Assembly (NCBI GenBank): GCA_036768475.1
Contig: DAIPMW010000004.1
Location: 124,001 to 188,000 of the forward strand
Source of the DNA: JAEUMD01 sp036768475
Lineage (GTDB): Bacteria; Pseudomonadota; Alphaproteobacteria; Rhizobiales; Hyphomicrobiaceae
Direction: 5' to 3'
Length of the DNA stretch: 64,000 nt
Position numbers and translations under genes: made by a program. The notes beneath the pieces are model-generated. The model was given only the letters and a program-made list of their open reading frames with translations, made no database searches and was not told the origin of the DNA. Within the stretch, counting starts at the first letter, position 1. Each line of letters begins with the position of its first letter. This document shows, one piece after another, positions 42,458 to 53,400 of the stretch.

Positions 42458-43478
42458 CGATGCCGGCGCGCAGGAAGTCGTGAACGTGGACGACACCCAC
42501 GGGTCGCTGGTCTTTCAGGACGAACAGCGCTGTGATGCGCGAGGCGTTCATCATCTCGAGCGCGGCGGATGCCAGTGTATCCGGGCTCGTCGTCTTGGGA
42601 TTGCGCGTCATGATCTCGCGCGTGGTGCGGCCGACAAGATCGGGACCCATGTGGCGGCGCAAGTCGCCGTCCGTAATGATACCCGCCAGGCGACCATCGT
42701 CATCGACAATGCCGAGGCAGCCAAGCGCCTTCGTCGTCATGACGACGAGGGCTGCATCCATGCGATCGTCGAGGGCGGCGAGTGGCAGGCTCTCGCCGGT
42801 ATGCATGAGGTCAGCGACGTGCTTGAGGCTGGCGCCCAGCGAGCCGCCCGGATGGAATTCTCGGAAGTCACGGGCGGTAAATCCCTTTGCCTCCAGAAGT
42901 GCTATGGCGAGGCAGTCACCGATCGCCAACTGCATTGTCGTGGAGGTGGTCGGGGCAAGACCGTGCGGACAGGCCTCGCTGGCGCGCGGCAGTTCGAGGA
43001 CGACGTCGGCGTGTTGCCCCAAAGCCGAATCGCGCCGCGACGTAATCGCAATCAGCGGCACCGCGAAGCGACGCGAATAGGTGAGGATGTTCTTCAGTTC
43101 GACGGTCTCGCCGGACCACGACAGGACGATGAGTACGTCATCCGCTGTGATCATGCCGAGGTCTCCGTGGGAGGCTTCGGTCGGGTGGACGAAGTAGGCG
43201 GGCGTGCCGGTGGAGGCGAATGTGGCGGCTATCTTCTGGCCGATGTGGCCGCTCTTGCCGACGCCGGTGACGATGACGCGTCCGCGGGACTTTTGGATGC
43301 GGGAAACCGCGTCAGTGAAGGCGCCCGCAAGGGCGCCGGCAATCGCCGTCCGCAGGAGGTCCAGCCCGGCGCTCTCGGTAACGAGCGTGCGTACGGCTGC
43401 CGACACTGCCGCGGACGTCTCGTCAGCGTCACCTGCCGCCGGCGCCATGGATCTGATCTCAGCGTGTATTGCGCTCAT
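42453..43478 (-). CDS. kdsD: Arabinose-5-phosphate isomerase KdsD/KpsF
   Basis: The protein has 341 residues from ATG 43478. The N-terminal SIS domain has VTGVGKSGHIGQKIAATFAS and HGDLGMI, with a conserved LSWSGET. Two CBS domains follow (ITDGDLRRHM; RITALFVLKDQRPVGVVHVH). It converts ribulose-5-phosphate to arabinose-5-phosphate for KDO, needed for lipopolysaccharide core. The stop codon lies at the edge of a family B repeat. It belongs with galU and galE on the envelope-sugar stretch. Confidence 0.9.
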   Translation of the reverse strand: MSAIHAEIRSMAPAAGDADETSAAVSAAVRTLVTESAGLDLLRTAIAGALAGAFTDAVSRIQKSRGRVIVTGVGKSGHIGQKIAATFASTGTPAYFVHPTEASHGDLGMITADDVLIVLSWSGETVELKNILTYSRRFAVPLIAITSRRDSALGQHADVVLELPRASEACPHGLAPTTSTTMQLAIGDCLAIALLEAKGFTARDFREFHPGGSLGASLKHVADLMHTGESLPLAALDDRMDAALVVMTTKALGCLGIVDDDGRLAGIITDGDLRRHMGPDLVGRTTREIMTRNPKTTSPDTLASAALEMMNASRITALFVLKDQRPVGVVHVHDFLRAGIV

Positions 43479-43800
43479 GAGCCCTCGCTGCTGTCCCCAT
43501 GAATAGCGTGGCAATGCGGCGGTCTGAATGCAGGCTGCTCGTTCGGTCCCGTCCGACCGAAATTATCCCACATTTCCGCTCGGGCCGCAGGCCGGACGAT
43601 GGTCCACGGCGGCTCCGAATCGGACCCTGCACAGAGCCTATCCAGCCCGCCCGACGATGCAAGGCTTCTGCAACTCAATCCAGCGGTCGCTTGGCGAGCC
43701 GCGGCGTGCCGCACTTGTTATGCTCAATATGGTATTTTCACAAATCTTGCCGATGCATCAGACGTTTTGGAGGATACCCTTGCCTTTGTTCGCACCGGGA
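43479..43800. other. Spacer between galU and kdsD
   Basis: This 322-bp stretch shows no convincing ORF or repeat. It should hold the kdsD promoter. Confidence 0.4.
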
Positions 43801-44685
43801 TCAAAGGAATTTCTTCAACTCAGCCTTGAGCGAGGGCCCGATGTCGTCGCGCGCCAATGCGTAGGCGACATTGGCGAGCAGGAAGCCGACCTTGGAACCG
43901 CAGTCGTAGATGTCGCCGTCGAAGCGGACGGCGTGGAACGACTGCTTGTTCCGGTTCATCAGTTTGATCATCGCGTCGGTGAGCTGGATCTCGCCGCCCG
44001 AGCCCGATTCCTGATCGGCAAGGATGTCGAAAATTTCCGGCTGTAGGATGTAGCGACCGGTGATGTGCAGGTTCGACGGCGCGGTTCCGCGTGGCGGCTT
44101 CTCGATCATCCCGGTGACTTCCGAAACCTTGGCCTTGGGCTGCTTGATGCCGACGATGCCGTAGAGGTGTGTCTGGTCGGCCGGAACCGGCGAGACCGCG
44201 ATCACGTTACCGCCTTTCTCGGCGTAGGCTTTCATCATATCGGCGAGACAGGGCGGATCAGCGTGATGCAGCATGTCGGGGAGGAGCAGGGCGAAGGGCT
44301 CGTTGCCGACGATATCACGTGCACACCAGACGGCGTGGCCGAGGCCGAGCGGCGTCTGCTGGCGCGTGAAGCTCGTCTGACCGGCGCCCGGTAAGTCGCG
44401 GGTAATCATCTCAAGCTCGCGCTTCTTGCCGCGGTCGGCGAGCGTGCGCTCCAGCTCATACTGGCTGTCGAAATGATCCTCGATGACGCCCTTGTTACGG
44501 CCTGTCACGAAAATGAAGTGTTCAATGCCGGCGGCACGCGCCTCGTCAACGACGTGCTGGATGACCGGCCGGTCGACGACGGTCAGCATCTCCTTCGGCA
44601 TCGCCTTGGTGGCGGGCAGGAAGCGCGTGCCTAGGCCGGCAACAGGAAACACGGCCTTGCGGATGGGGGATTTGTGTTTTGGCAT
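43801..44685 (-). CDS. galU: UTP-glucose-1-phosphate uridylyltransferase
   Basis: The 294-residue protein has the GalU nucleotidyltransferase start KAVFPVAGLGTRFLPATKA, the internal PKEMLTVVDRP, FALLLPDML and the C-terminal DCGSKVGFLLANVAYAL. It makes UDP-glucose, the substrate of the galE product encoded divergently 244 bp away. Confidence 0.95.
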   Translation of the reverse strand: MPKHKSPIRKAVFPVAGLGTRFLPATKAMPKEMLTVVDRPVIQHVVDEARAAGIEHFIFVTGRNKGVIEDHFDSQYELERTLADRGKKRELEMITRDLPGAGQTSFTRQQTPLGLGHAVWCARDIVGNEPFALLLPDMLHHADPPCLADMMKAYAEKGGNVIAVSPVPADQTHLYGIVGIKQPKAKVSEVTGMIEKPPRGTAPSNLHITGRYILQPEIFDILADQESGSGGEIQLTDAMIKLMNRNKQSFHAVRFDGDIYDCGSKVGFLLANVAYALARDDIGPSLKAELKKFL

Positions 44686-44929
44686 GGTATCTGTTCGTGA
44701 TGACGTTACGCTGGCAGCGCCCGGGGCCGGCGGCATATTTTCAGGATTGTAGCAATCTATCCCAGGGCGTGGTCTGGTGCGTTAACGCGACAGCATTGTG
44801 CATCTCGTCAAGCGCCTCGACCATCCGGTTGAGCTTATCGAAATCCTTTCGCCTGGGCACTCTTAGGACGAACTCGGCGCATCTGGCATGTTGGCATGCG
44901 CTGCGGTGGTTAATAGGGGCAATGCGAAT

Positions 44930-45925
44930 ATGGCAGTTTTGGTGACAGGGGGCGCCGGTTATATCGGCAGCCACATGGTTCTGGAACTCGCCGATGCGGG
45001 CGAGAGGGTTGTCGTCCTCGACAACCTGTCGACCGGGTTCCGCTGGGCGGTTGATCCCAGAGCCGAGTTGGTCGTCGGCGACATTGGCGACCAGAATCTC
45101 GTTCGCACAATCGTTCGCAAGCACGGTGTCGATGCAATCATTCATTTCGCCGGCTCCATAGTGGTGCCCGATTCGGTGGCTGACCCGCTCGGCTATTACA
45201 ATAACAACACGGTCAAATCGCGGGCGCTCATGGAAGTCGCCGTGTCGACAGGCGTAAAGCATTTCATCTTCTCGTCGACGGCGGCGGTCTACGGCAATCC
45301 GAAAGAAGACCTCGTCTCGGAGGAGGCGCTGCCCGCTCCCATGTCGCCTTACGGTTCGTCGAAGCTGATGACCGAGATCATGCTGGCGGATACGGGCCGG
45401 GCGCATGGACTGCGCTACGTCGCTCTGCGCTATTTCAACGTCGCGGGGGCCGACCCTGATGGCCGGTCGGGCCAGTCTACGCCGCGGGCGACGCATCTCA
45501 TCAAGGTGGCGTGCGAGACGGCGCTCGGGCAGCGCACGCATATGGAGGTATTCGGCACCGACTACGAGACCGCGGATGGCACTTGCCTGCGCGATTACAT
45601 CCATGTGTGCGATCTGGCGCGTGCGCACATGGCGGCGCTTTCCTATCTGCGCGCCGGCGGAGCATCGGATATCTTCAATTGCGGCTACGCGAAGGGCTAC
45701 TCGGTGCTGCAGGTGATCGATGCGGTCAAGCGCATGTCGGGTGTCGAATTCGAGGTGCGGATGGCGCCCCGGCGGCCTGGTGATCCCGCAGCGATCGTCG
45801 CCAAGTCGGAAAAGATCCGCTCAGCTCTCGGCTGGTTGCCGGAACTCGACGACCTGGACCGGATCGTCGCTCATGCGCTGGCCTGGGAGGACAAGCTTGC
45901 GAAGCTCAAGCGGCAGACATCGTAG
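44930..45925 (+). CDS. galE: UDP-glucose 4-epimerase
   Basis: The 331-residue protein is a short-chain dehydrogenase with the NAD motif VTGGAGYIGSHMVLEL, the catalytic tyrosine and lysine in SPYGSSKLMTE, and the YFNVAGADPDG loop typical of GalE. It interconverts UDP-glucose and UDP-galactose for envelope polysaccharides. ATG 44930 rather than 44888 fits the family start. Confidence 0.94.
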   Translation: MAVLVTGGAGYIGSHMVLELADAGERVVVLDNLSTGFRWAVDPRAELVVGDIGDQNLVRTIVRKHGVDAIIHFAGSIVVPDSVADPLGYYNNNTVKSRALMEVAVSTGVKHFIFSSTAAVYGNPKEDLVSEEALPAPMSPYGSSKLMTEIMLADTGRAHGLRYVALRYFNVAGADPDGRSGQSTPRATHLIKVACETALGQRTHMEVFGTDYETADGTCLRDYIHVCDLARAHMAALSYLRAGGASDIFNCGYAKGYSVLQVIDAVKRMSGVEFEVRMAPRRPGDPAAIVAKSEKIRSALGWLPELDDLDRIVAHALAWEDKLAKLKRQTS

Positions 45926-46075
45926 GCGGTAGCAGCGGTTCTGCCGGTGCGATCCGCACGGGCAGGGCTGGCGGCCCCATTCTCGCCCTGATACTGGGGA
46001 AAGGAGCATGCGAAGCTCCGCGCAGGCATTGGACACGGCGGGCCGTCTGCAACCCTTTGAAGGATGGCGAATTCC

Positions 46076-47347
46076 ATGACCGCAGCTGCTTTCCGGCGAA
46101 GGATGCGATTTTGCGTTGGAGCCTGTTTGCGCGTCCTGGCCGCCTGCATAGCGATGCTCGCTCTTCCGCTTGCGCCTGCCTCCGCGGATGGGGTCTTCAA
46201 GGCGTTCTTGGAAAGTATTTGGCCCGAGGCGCAGAAGGCCGGCGTCAGCCGTCGCACGTTCGATGCTGCCATCAAGGGGCTCGAACCTGATACCTCGCTG
46301 CCGGACCTTGTCCTGCCCGGGCGTGAAACGCCGACTATGAAAGGGCAGGCGGAATTTACGCGCGCTCCAGGAGAGTATCTCAATGCCGCCTACTTGGCGC
46401 GGCTTGCCGAGAAGGGAAAGGCTCTCGGCATCCAGTACAAGAGTGCGCTCGACAGGATAGAGAAGACTTATGGCGTCGACCGCTACTCGGTACTGGCGAT
46501 CTGGGGGCGGGAGACGGCGTTTGGAAACTACAAGCTGCCGCACGACGCAATCCGGGTGTTGGCGACCCAGGCCTACATGGGGCGGCGCAAGGACCTGTTC
46601 CGCCAGGAGTTCGTGCTGGCTTTGAAGATGTTGGAGGATGGCATCCCGCGTTCCCGGATGCGCTCGTCCTGGGCCGGTGCCATCGGGCAGACGCAGTTCC
46701 TGCCCTCGGAATTTTATCAACACGCGCGCGATCATGACAAAGACGGCATCGTCGATCTTTTCGATTCGGTGCCCGATGCGCTGGCGTCTGCGGCGCGCCA
46801 GTTGCAGGCGAAGGGCTGGGTGCGCGGGCGGACCTGGGGTTATGAAGTCGAAATCCCCGCATCCTCGAATTGCTCGCTTGAAGGGCCGCCCGGCGCAAGA
46901 CCGGTTCGCGACTGGATGGCGCTGGGCTACCGGCGCGTTGCGGGGCGCAAGTTCCCCAGTGAGGTACTCAGCGATCAGGCCTACCTGATGTCGCCGGCGG
47001 GGGCGTATGGCCCGTCCTTCCTGGTGCTGGAGAATTTCCAGGTGATCCGCCGTTACAACACGTCCGATCTTTACGCGACGTTCGTCGGCAATCTGGCCGA
47101 TCGGATCGCTGGCGGCGGTGATTTCGTCACGCCCTGGCAGGATATCGGGCCGCAGCGCACGCGTATCATTCGCGGTGTGCAGACCGGGTTGCAGAAGGTC
47201 GGATATGCCATCGACAAGGTCGACGGCTTCATCGGCTCGGGGACGCGGCGCGAGGCAGGGCAATATCAGGTGCGGAACGGCCTCAAGGTCGATTGCTGGC
47301 CGACGCAGGGCCTTTTGGAGCATCTCGATCGCCGTGCATCCCGTTAA
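46076..47347 (+). CDS. Lytic murein transglycosylase (MltB-like) with PG-binding domain
   Basis: The protein has 423 residues from ATG 46076 (GGATGG upstream). A signal peptide ends near APASADG. The SLT-type catalytic domain contains YSVLAIWGRETAFG (catalytic Glu), RSSWAGAIGQTQFLPSEFY and DIFDSVPDALAS-like helices. The C-terminal about 65 residues form a PG_binding_1 domain (VQTGLQKVGYAIDKVDGFIG). It cleaves glycan strands of peptidoglycan in the periplasm. Confidence 0.9.
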   Translation: MTAAAFRRRMRFCVGACLRVLAACIAMLALPLAPASADGVFKAFLESIWPEAQKAGVSRRTFDAAIKGLEPDTSLPDLVLPGRETPTMKGQAEFTRAPGEYLNAAYLARLAEKGKALGIQYKSALDRIEKTYGVDRYSVLAIWGRETAFGNYKLPHDAIRVLATQAYMGRRKDLFRQEFVLALKMLEDGIPRSRMRSSWAGAIGQTQFLPSEFYQHARDHDKDGIVDLFDSVPDALASAARQLQAKGWVRGRTWGYEVEIPASSNCSLEGPPGARPVRDWMALGYRRVAGRKFPSEVLSDQAYLMSPAGAYGPSFLVLENFQVIRRYNTSDLYATFVGNLADRIAGGGDFVTPWQDIGPQRTRIIRGVQTGLQKVGYAIDKVDGFIGSGTRREAGQYQVRNGLKVDCWPTQGLLEHLDRRASR

Positions 47348-47486
47348 GAGCAGGGTTGGTTCTGCTGGTGCCACACTGACTGCGGGGACCTGCTGCTTCA
47401 GCTCCTTGAATGGGGTGCCCAGCCGGGTTTTGTGCGTTGGCGCAGCGCGACAGATGCCGCAATCTGGGCGTATAAGGCAGGCATCG

Positions 47487-48911
47487 ATGCTGCCAGTGAT
47501 TCCCCCGATGAGTGTTCTCCGGATGAAGATCGTCGAACATCTACAGCGACTGGGGCACCGCGCGTGCGCGATTGGCGCGTGCTATATGGTTGCTGTTTTG
47601 GTGCTGCTCGCCGGCGGCACGAGAGTAAGTGCGCAGGTCGAGCCCGTGAACGAGCCAGGTGAGAGCTACATTACGCCGTTCCCGGATGGCGAGCGCTACA
47701 AGCTGCGTGTGATCGGCGATGAGTTCGGCGACGGCATGCACGCGGCGCTGATGGACACGCTTGGCAGCGATCCGCGTCTGGAGATGGAGCGCAAGGCGGT
47801 CTGGCTTTCCGGGCTGACGCGGCCAAATTCGATCGACGAGCTCAAAGACATTGCGCGCGGCGCCGCCAACGAGAAGCCGCACATCGCCGTCATCATGTTC
47901 GGCAGCATGGATCGCTGGTCCTATCGCGGAGCGAACGGCCAGCGATATCCGGTCGGCACCGCGGAGTGGCGGAAGGTCTACACGCAGCGCATGGATCAGT
48001 TGATTGCCGATCTCAAGGCGGCGCGCGTGGCAATCTATTGGGTCGGCTTGCCGATCATGCGGCGCGCCGACAGCAACGAAGCGGCGCAGATCCAGAACGA
48101 GGTGTTCCGCGAGCGCGCCTACCTGGGCGGCATTCGTTACGTCGACGTTTATCAGAGTTTCGCCGACGAGCAGGGCGAGTACAACCCTTACGGTCCGGAC
48201 ATCGCGGGTAAGAACCGGCTGCTGCGCGACAGCGACGGCATGCACATGACCGACGCCGGCTATCAGAAGCTTGCGCACTTCGTCGAGCGGGCCGTCAAGC
48301 GCGATCTCAACCGCGCCAAGAGCGTCAGAACGATACCGCTTGCAGGAAACGAGGCCGAGCAGGCGCTCATCAACCCGACACGGCATGCCAAGGCGGCGGG
48401 CGGCAGCGGAACGTGGCAGGCATCCGCGCGACCCGGCTCGGGATCGGCTGACAGGGAGCAGAGTGGCTCGGGCGATCAGGTGGCCGAGACCAGCCGCATC
48501 AATTTGAAGTCCGTGGGTGCCGACGGTCGCGAGCAGGTGCTTGCCGTCGATATCGTGAGGCCAGCCATTCCGGCCGCCGTCATCGCGCTCGTGACGCGCC
48601 AGGAGAGCGCCGATCGGTTGTCGCAAATGGGCGATCAGGTGGTCGACCAGATCCCGGGCGGGCTGACGGTAATGAGTTCGATCACGCCGGGCGGGAGTGA
48701 CGGCGCGGCGGAGCGGCGCAAGCTCTCGCCAGCGCAGACGCCCTATTTCCGGGTTCTCGTCAAAGGGGAGCGGATCGCCTCGCGTCCGGGCCGGGCGGAC
48801 GACGTTTCGTGGCCATTGCCCGTGCCGCCTCCACCGCCGCAGGACGAGCCGCAGGTGATCCCCAATGCTGCCCCGGGCATCCCGCTGCCGGCGGCAAAGC
48901 CCAATCGCTGA
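47487..48911 (+). CDS. DUF459 SGNH-fold protein, catalytic residues replaced
   Basis: The protein has about 474 residues from ATG 47487; 47508 or 47523 are alternatives. A signal anchor ends near VSAQ. The SGNH fold of DUF459 follows. In block I, where catalytic members have GDS, this protein has VIGDEFGDG: Glu79 replaces Ser. In block III, where they have GxND, it has FGSMDRW: Met141 replaces Asn. The D-x-x-H of block V is kept (SDGMHMT, Asp250 and His253). The last about 190 residues are a low-complexity Ser/Pro-rich tail ending in proline runs. It is probably a non-catalytic polysaccharide or wall-binding relative. Confidence 0.8.
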   Translation: MLPVIPPMSVLRMKIVEHLQRLGHRACAIGACYMVAVLVLLAGGTRVSAQVEPVNEPGESYITPFPDGERYKLRVIGDEFGDGMHAALMDTLGSDPRLEMERKAVWLSGLTRPNSIDELKDIARGAANEKPHIAVIMFGSMDRWSYRGANGQRYPVGTAEWRKVYTQRMDQLIADLKAARVAIYWVGLPIMRRADSNEAAQIQNEVFRERAYLGGIRYVDVYQSFADEQGEYNPYGPDIAGKNRLLRDSDGMHMTDAGYQKLAHFVERAVKRDLNRAKSVRTIPLAGNEAEQALINPTRHAKAAGGSGTWQASARPGSGSADREQSGSGDQVAETSRINLKSVGADGREQVLAVDIVRPAIPAAVIALVTRQESADRLSQMGDQVVDQIPGGLTVMSSITPGGSDGAAERRKLSPAQTPYFRVLVKGERIASRPGRADDVSWPLPVPPPPPQDEPQVIPNAAPGIPLPAAKPNR

Positions 48912-48935
48912 TCGGGAATCGCCGGACGAGAATGC

Positions 48936-48960
48936 TCGGGCAGGTTTTCGACCTGCCCGA
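48936..48960. terminator. 10-bp hairpin between convergent genes
   Basis: TCGGGCAGGT at 48936-48945 pairs with 48951-48960 across TTTCG. It sits between the DUF459 stop and the convergent gltD stop. No T-run, so terminator activity is probable but not certain. Confidence 0.6.
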
Positions 48961-48973
48961 TGCAAGACCCCAG

Positions 48974-50413
48974 TCAGCGCGGCAGCAGCGTGGTGCCCAT
49001 CAGCGCCTTGTCGATGGAATGCGCGGCCTGACGGCCCTCGCGGATCGCCCACACGACGAGCGACTGGCCACGGCGCATGTCGCCGGCAACGAACAGCTTT
49101 TCGCGGCCGGGGACGCGATAGCTCACCTCGTCACCATCAATGCCCTTGAAGCGGCCACGCGGGACGATCAGCAGCGACAGCTCCTTGACGACATCCGTCT
49201 CGACGGGGCCGGAGAAGCCCATGGCAAACAGCACGAGGTCTGCATCGAGCGTGCCCTCGCTGCCGGGGATCGGCTTCAGCTTGTCATCGACGCGCACGTA
49301 CCTCAGCTTCCGGACTTGGCCATTCTCACCTTCGAAGCCGATCGTGGAGATTTGGTACTCGGTCATCGCTCCCTCAGCCTGGCTGGATGAGATGCGCAGC
49401 TTGAGCGGCCAGTGTGGCCAGTTCAACGCCTTGTTCTCCCTGAGCGGCGGCTTGGGCATGATTTCGAGCTGGGTGACGGACTTGGCCCCCTGGCGGATCG
49501 AGGTGCCGATACAGTCGGAACCGGTGTCGCCGCCACCGATGACAATGACGTGCTTGTCCTTCGCGGAGATCTCTTGTGTGCCCTGGGCCAGAGACTCGCC
49601 GGCAACGCGGCGGTTCTGCTGGGGGAGGAAGTCCATGGCATAGTGAATGCCATCGAGATCGCGGCCGGGTGCGCTGGCAAAGAAGTCGAACGGGTGCTCG
49701 GAGCCGCATGTCAGAAGCAGTGCATCGTGCTTGGCTTCGAGCTGCGCAACGGAGGTGTCTTTGCCGATGTGCGCGTTGCAATGAAAGCGAACACCTTCCG
49801 CCTCCATCTGCCTGACGCGCCGTGCGACGACTTCCTTTTCCATCTTGAAGTCGGGAATGCCGTACACGAGCAGGCCGCCGGGCCGCGCGTTCTTTTCATA
49901 GACATGAACGTCGTGGCCGGCGCGCGCCAGCTGCTGGGCGGCGGCAAGGCCGGCAGGACCCGATCCGATAACGCCGATCGACTTGCCGGTCTTCTTCTCG
50001 GCAATCTGCGGCTTGACGCGACCGTCGGCGAAGGCGCGGTCGGCGATCGCGCACTCGATCGTCTTGATGGCGACCGGGGTGTCGTCGATGTTCAAGGTAC
50101 AAGAGGCTTCACAGGGCGCAGGGCAGATGCGGCCGGTCACCTCGGGAAAATTGTTCGTCGAGGACAGGTTCTCGAATGCCGCCACCCAATCGTCGTGGTA
50201 GACGAGATCGTTCCAGTCGGGGATCTGGTTGTTGACCGGACAGCCGCTATGGCAATACGGAATCCCGCAATCCATGCATCGCGCGGCCTGAATTTTCGTA
50301 TCGCTTTCGGAAAGCGGAACGACGAATTCCTTGTAGTGCTTCACGCGTTCTTGCACAGGCGCGTACTTGCGCTCGGCACGCTCGAATTCCAGAAATCCGG
50401 TTGGCTTTCCCAT
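48974..50413 (-). CDS. gltD: Glutamate synthase small subunit
   Basis: The 479-residue protein has the N-terminal 4Fe-4S region CMDCGIPYCHSGCPVNNQIP and CPAPCEASC, an FAD motif VIGSGPAGLAAAQQLARAG and an NADPH motif VIGGGDTGSDCIGT. It passes electrons from NADPH to the large subunit. It follows gltB by 85 bp on the same strand. Confidence 0.96.
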   Translation of the reverse strand: MGKPTGFLEFERAERKYAPVQERVKHYKEFVVPLSESDTKIQAARCMDCGIPYCHSGCPVNNQIPDWNDLVYHDDWVAAFENLSSTNNFPEVTGRICPAPCEASCTLNIDDTPVAIKTIECAIADRAFADGRVKPQIAEKKTGKSIGVIGSGPAGLAAAQQLARAGHDVHVYEKNARPGGLLVYGIPDFKMEKEVVARRVRQMEAEGVRFHCNAHIGKDTSVAQLEAKHDALLLTCGSEHPFDFFASAPGRDLDGIHYAMDFLPQQNRRVAGESLAQGTQEISAKDKHVIVIGGGDTGSDCIGTSIRQGAKSVTQLEIMPKPPLRENKALNWPHWPLKLRISSSQAEGAMTEYQISTIGFEGENGQVRKLRYVRVDDKLKPIPGSEGTLDADLVLFAMGFSGPVETDVVKELSLLIVPRGRFKGIDGDEVSYRVPGREKLFVAGDMRRGQSLVVWAIREGRQAAHSIDKALMGTTLLPR

Positions 50414-50498
50414 TTGTCTTCGTTCCGTCAGATTCGCTCGCTGTTGCAGCGGTTTGAGGGGTGGTCCGTGTCAGTAAGCGCGCCGCCCCTGCTCATGA

Positions 50499-53400
50499 TT
50501 ATGCCTTGTCGCGCATGATGCCGATCTCAAGCACGCCCAGTCCGGTCTTGTCGGCCTCCTGTGCCTTGGCCAGTTCGGCCAGCGCGCGACGGTATTCGAC
50601 GGGCATCACCTTCTTGAACTTGGGCAGCCAAGCGGGCCAGTCGGCCAGAATGGTCTTCGCCTTCTTCGAGTTGGTGTAGTGCGCGTGACGCGTGATGAGT
50701 GCATGCAGGCGCTCGGCGTCCTGGCCGGTCATGTCGGCCATGATGTCGACAAGGCCGTGGCTCTCAAGATCACCTGACTGTTGCAGCTTCTCCATCAGGG
50801 CTTCCTCGGCAGGAATCGGCTCAAGATCCACCATCGCCAGGTTGCACTTCGATTCGAAGTCGCCCGCTTCGTCGAGGACGTAGGCGATGCCGCCGGACAT
50901 GCCTGCGGCGAAGTTACGGCCGGTGGGTCCCAGAACGACGACAACGCCGCCGGTCATGTACTCGCAGCCATGATCGCCGGTGCCCTCAATGACCGCGTAA
51001 GCGCCCGAGTTACGCACGGCGAAGCGTTCGCCCGCGTAGCCGCGGAAGTAGCACTCGCCGGAGATCGCGCCATAGAGCACGGTGTTGCCGACGATCATGC
51101 TCTCTTCGGGCACGATGCCTGACTTGGGATGGGGGCGCACGATCAGCTTGCCGCCCGAAAGGCCCTTGCCGACATAGTCGTTACCCTCGCCGACGAGATC
51201 GAGCGTCACGCCGGCAGTCACCCATGCACCGAAGCTCTGGCCGGCGACGCCGTTGAACGTCAGCCAGATCGTGTCCTCGGGCAAGCCGGTGTGGCCATAC
51301 CTCTCGGCAATCATGCCTGACAGCATGGTGCCGGCGGAGCGATCGGTGTTTTTGATCGACAGCTCGTGTTTGACCGGCGTGCGGTTGTCGAGAGCAGGCT
51401 TGGCCAGTTCGATCAGGCGGTTGTCCAGCACCTTGTCGAGGCCGTGGTCCTGACGCTCGCAATTGTAGATGGCGACGTTCGACGGCACCTGCGGCTTGTG
51501 GAACAGCTTTGCAAAATCGAGACCTCTGGCCTTCCAGTGGCTGATGGCGCGCTCCTTGTCGAGGACTTCGGTCTGGCCGATCATCTCGTTGAAGGTGCGG
51601 AATCCCATCGCCGCCATCAACTCGCGCACTTCTTCTGCGACATAGAAGAAGTAGTTGATGACGTGCTCAGGCTGGCCGGTGAACTTGGCGCGCAGGCGCG
51701 GGTCTTGCGTGGCGACGCCGACGGGGCAGGTGTTCAAGTGACACTTGCGCATCATGATGCAGCCTGCCGCGATCAGCGGCGCGGTGGAAAAACCGAACCC
51801 GTCCGCACCCAACAGCGCGCCGACGACGACGTCGCGGCCGGTGCGCAAGCCGCCATCCACCTGTACGGCAATGCGTCCGCGCAGGCGGTTGACGACCAGC
51901 GTCTGGTGCGTCTCGGCAAGGCCGATCTCCCACGGCGAGCCCGCGTGCTTGATGGAGGTGAGGGGCGAAGCGCCCGTGCCACCCTCGAAGCCGGAGATGG
52001 TGACGTGATCGGCGCGGGCCTTGGCGACACCTGCCGCAACGGTGCCGACGCCGACCTCCGAGACGAGCTTCACGGAAATATCGCTCTTCGGGCTCGTGTT
52101 CTTCAAATCGAAGATCAGCTGGGCGAGATCCTCGATCGAATAGATGTCGTGATGCGGCGGCGGCGAGATAAGGCCGACGCCGGGGGTGGAGTGACGCACC
52201 TTGGCAATCGTCTGATCGACCTTGTGGCCCGGCAGCTGGCCACCCTCGCCAGGCTTGGCACCTTGCGCCATCTTGATCTGAATCATGTCGGAGTTGACCA
52301 GATACTCGGTCGTCACCCCGAACCGGCCCGAGGCCACCTGCTTGATGGCCGAGCGCATGGAGTCGCCGTTCGGCATGGGCGTGAAGCGGTCGGGTTCCTC
52401 ACCGCCTTCGCCGGTGTTCGACTTGCCGCCGATGCGGTTCATGGCGATGGCCAGCGTCGTGTGCGCCTCGCGGCTGATGGAGCCGAAGCTCATGGCGCCG
52501 GTGGCAAAGCGCTTGACGATCTCCTTGGCGGGCTCGACCTCGTCGAGCGGCACCGGCTTGCGGCCGGTTTCCTCTGCGCTCTTGATGCGGAAGAGGCCGC
52601 GCATCGTCATCAGTTGCTCGGATTGATCGTTCACCTGCTTTGCGAACGAGCGATACTTCTCCGGCAGATTGCCGCGCACGGCGTGCTGCAAGTCGGCGAC
52701 CACGTTCGGACGCCAGACGTGTGCCTCGCCGCGGATGCGGTAGGCATATTCGCCGCCAACGTCCAGCGCGTACTTGAGAACCGGTGCGTCGGAGAAGGCA
52801 AGGCGATGACGTTCGCAGGTCTCGGTGGAGATCTCGCGCAAGCCGACGCCCTCGATCTGCGTGTGCGTGCCGGTGAAATACTTGTTGACGAAACTCGACT
52901 TGAGGCCGACGGCATCGAAGATCTGGGCGCCGCAGTAGGACTGGTAGGTCGAGATGCCCATCTTCGCCATCACCTTCAGGATGGCCTTGCCGACGGCCTT
53001 GATGTAGCGCTTCTTGACCTCATCGGAGGTCAGCCCTTCGTTGAGCTCGGGCAACATCGCCTCGAGCGTTTCGAAGGCGAGATAAGGGTTGATGGCCTCG
53101 GCGCCGTAGCCCGCCAGCGTGCAGAACTGGTTCACCTCGTGCGCCTCTCCGGTCTCGACGACGAGGCCGACGGACGTGCGCAGGCCCTGCCTGATCAGAT
53201 GATGGTGCACGGCAGACGTGGCGAGGAGCGAGGGGATCGGCACCCGGTCCGGTCCCACTTCGCGATCCGATAGAATGATGATGTTATAGGCGCCCGAGCG
53301 CACGGCTTCCTCGGCCTCAGCGCAGATAACGTCGAGGGCGGTGACCATGCCGGCGGTGCCACCGGCAGCGGCAAAGGTGGTGTCGATCGTGATCGAGGAA

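Noticed and set aside
51366..53273. 635-codon ORF antisense to gltB
   Set aside because: It mirrors the gltB codon pattern on the other strand, has no ribosome site or known motif, and is expected in GC-rich DNA.
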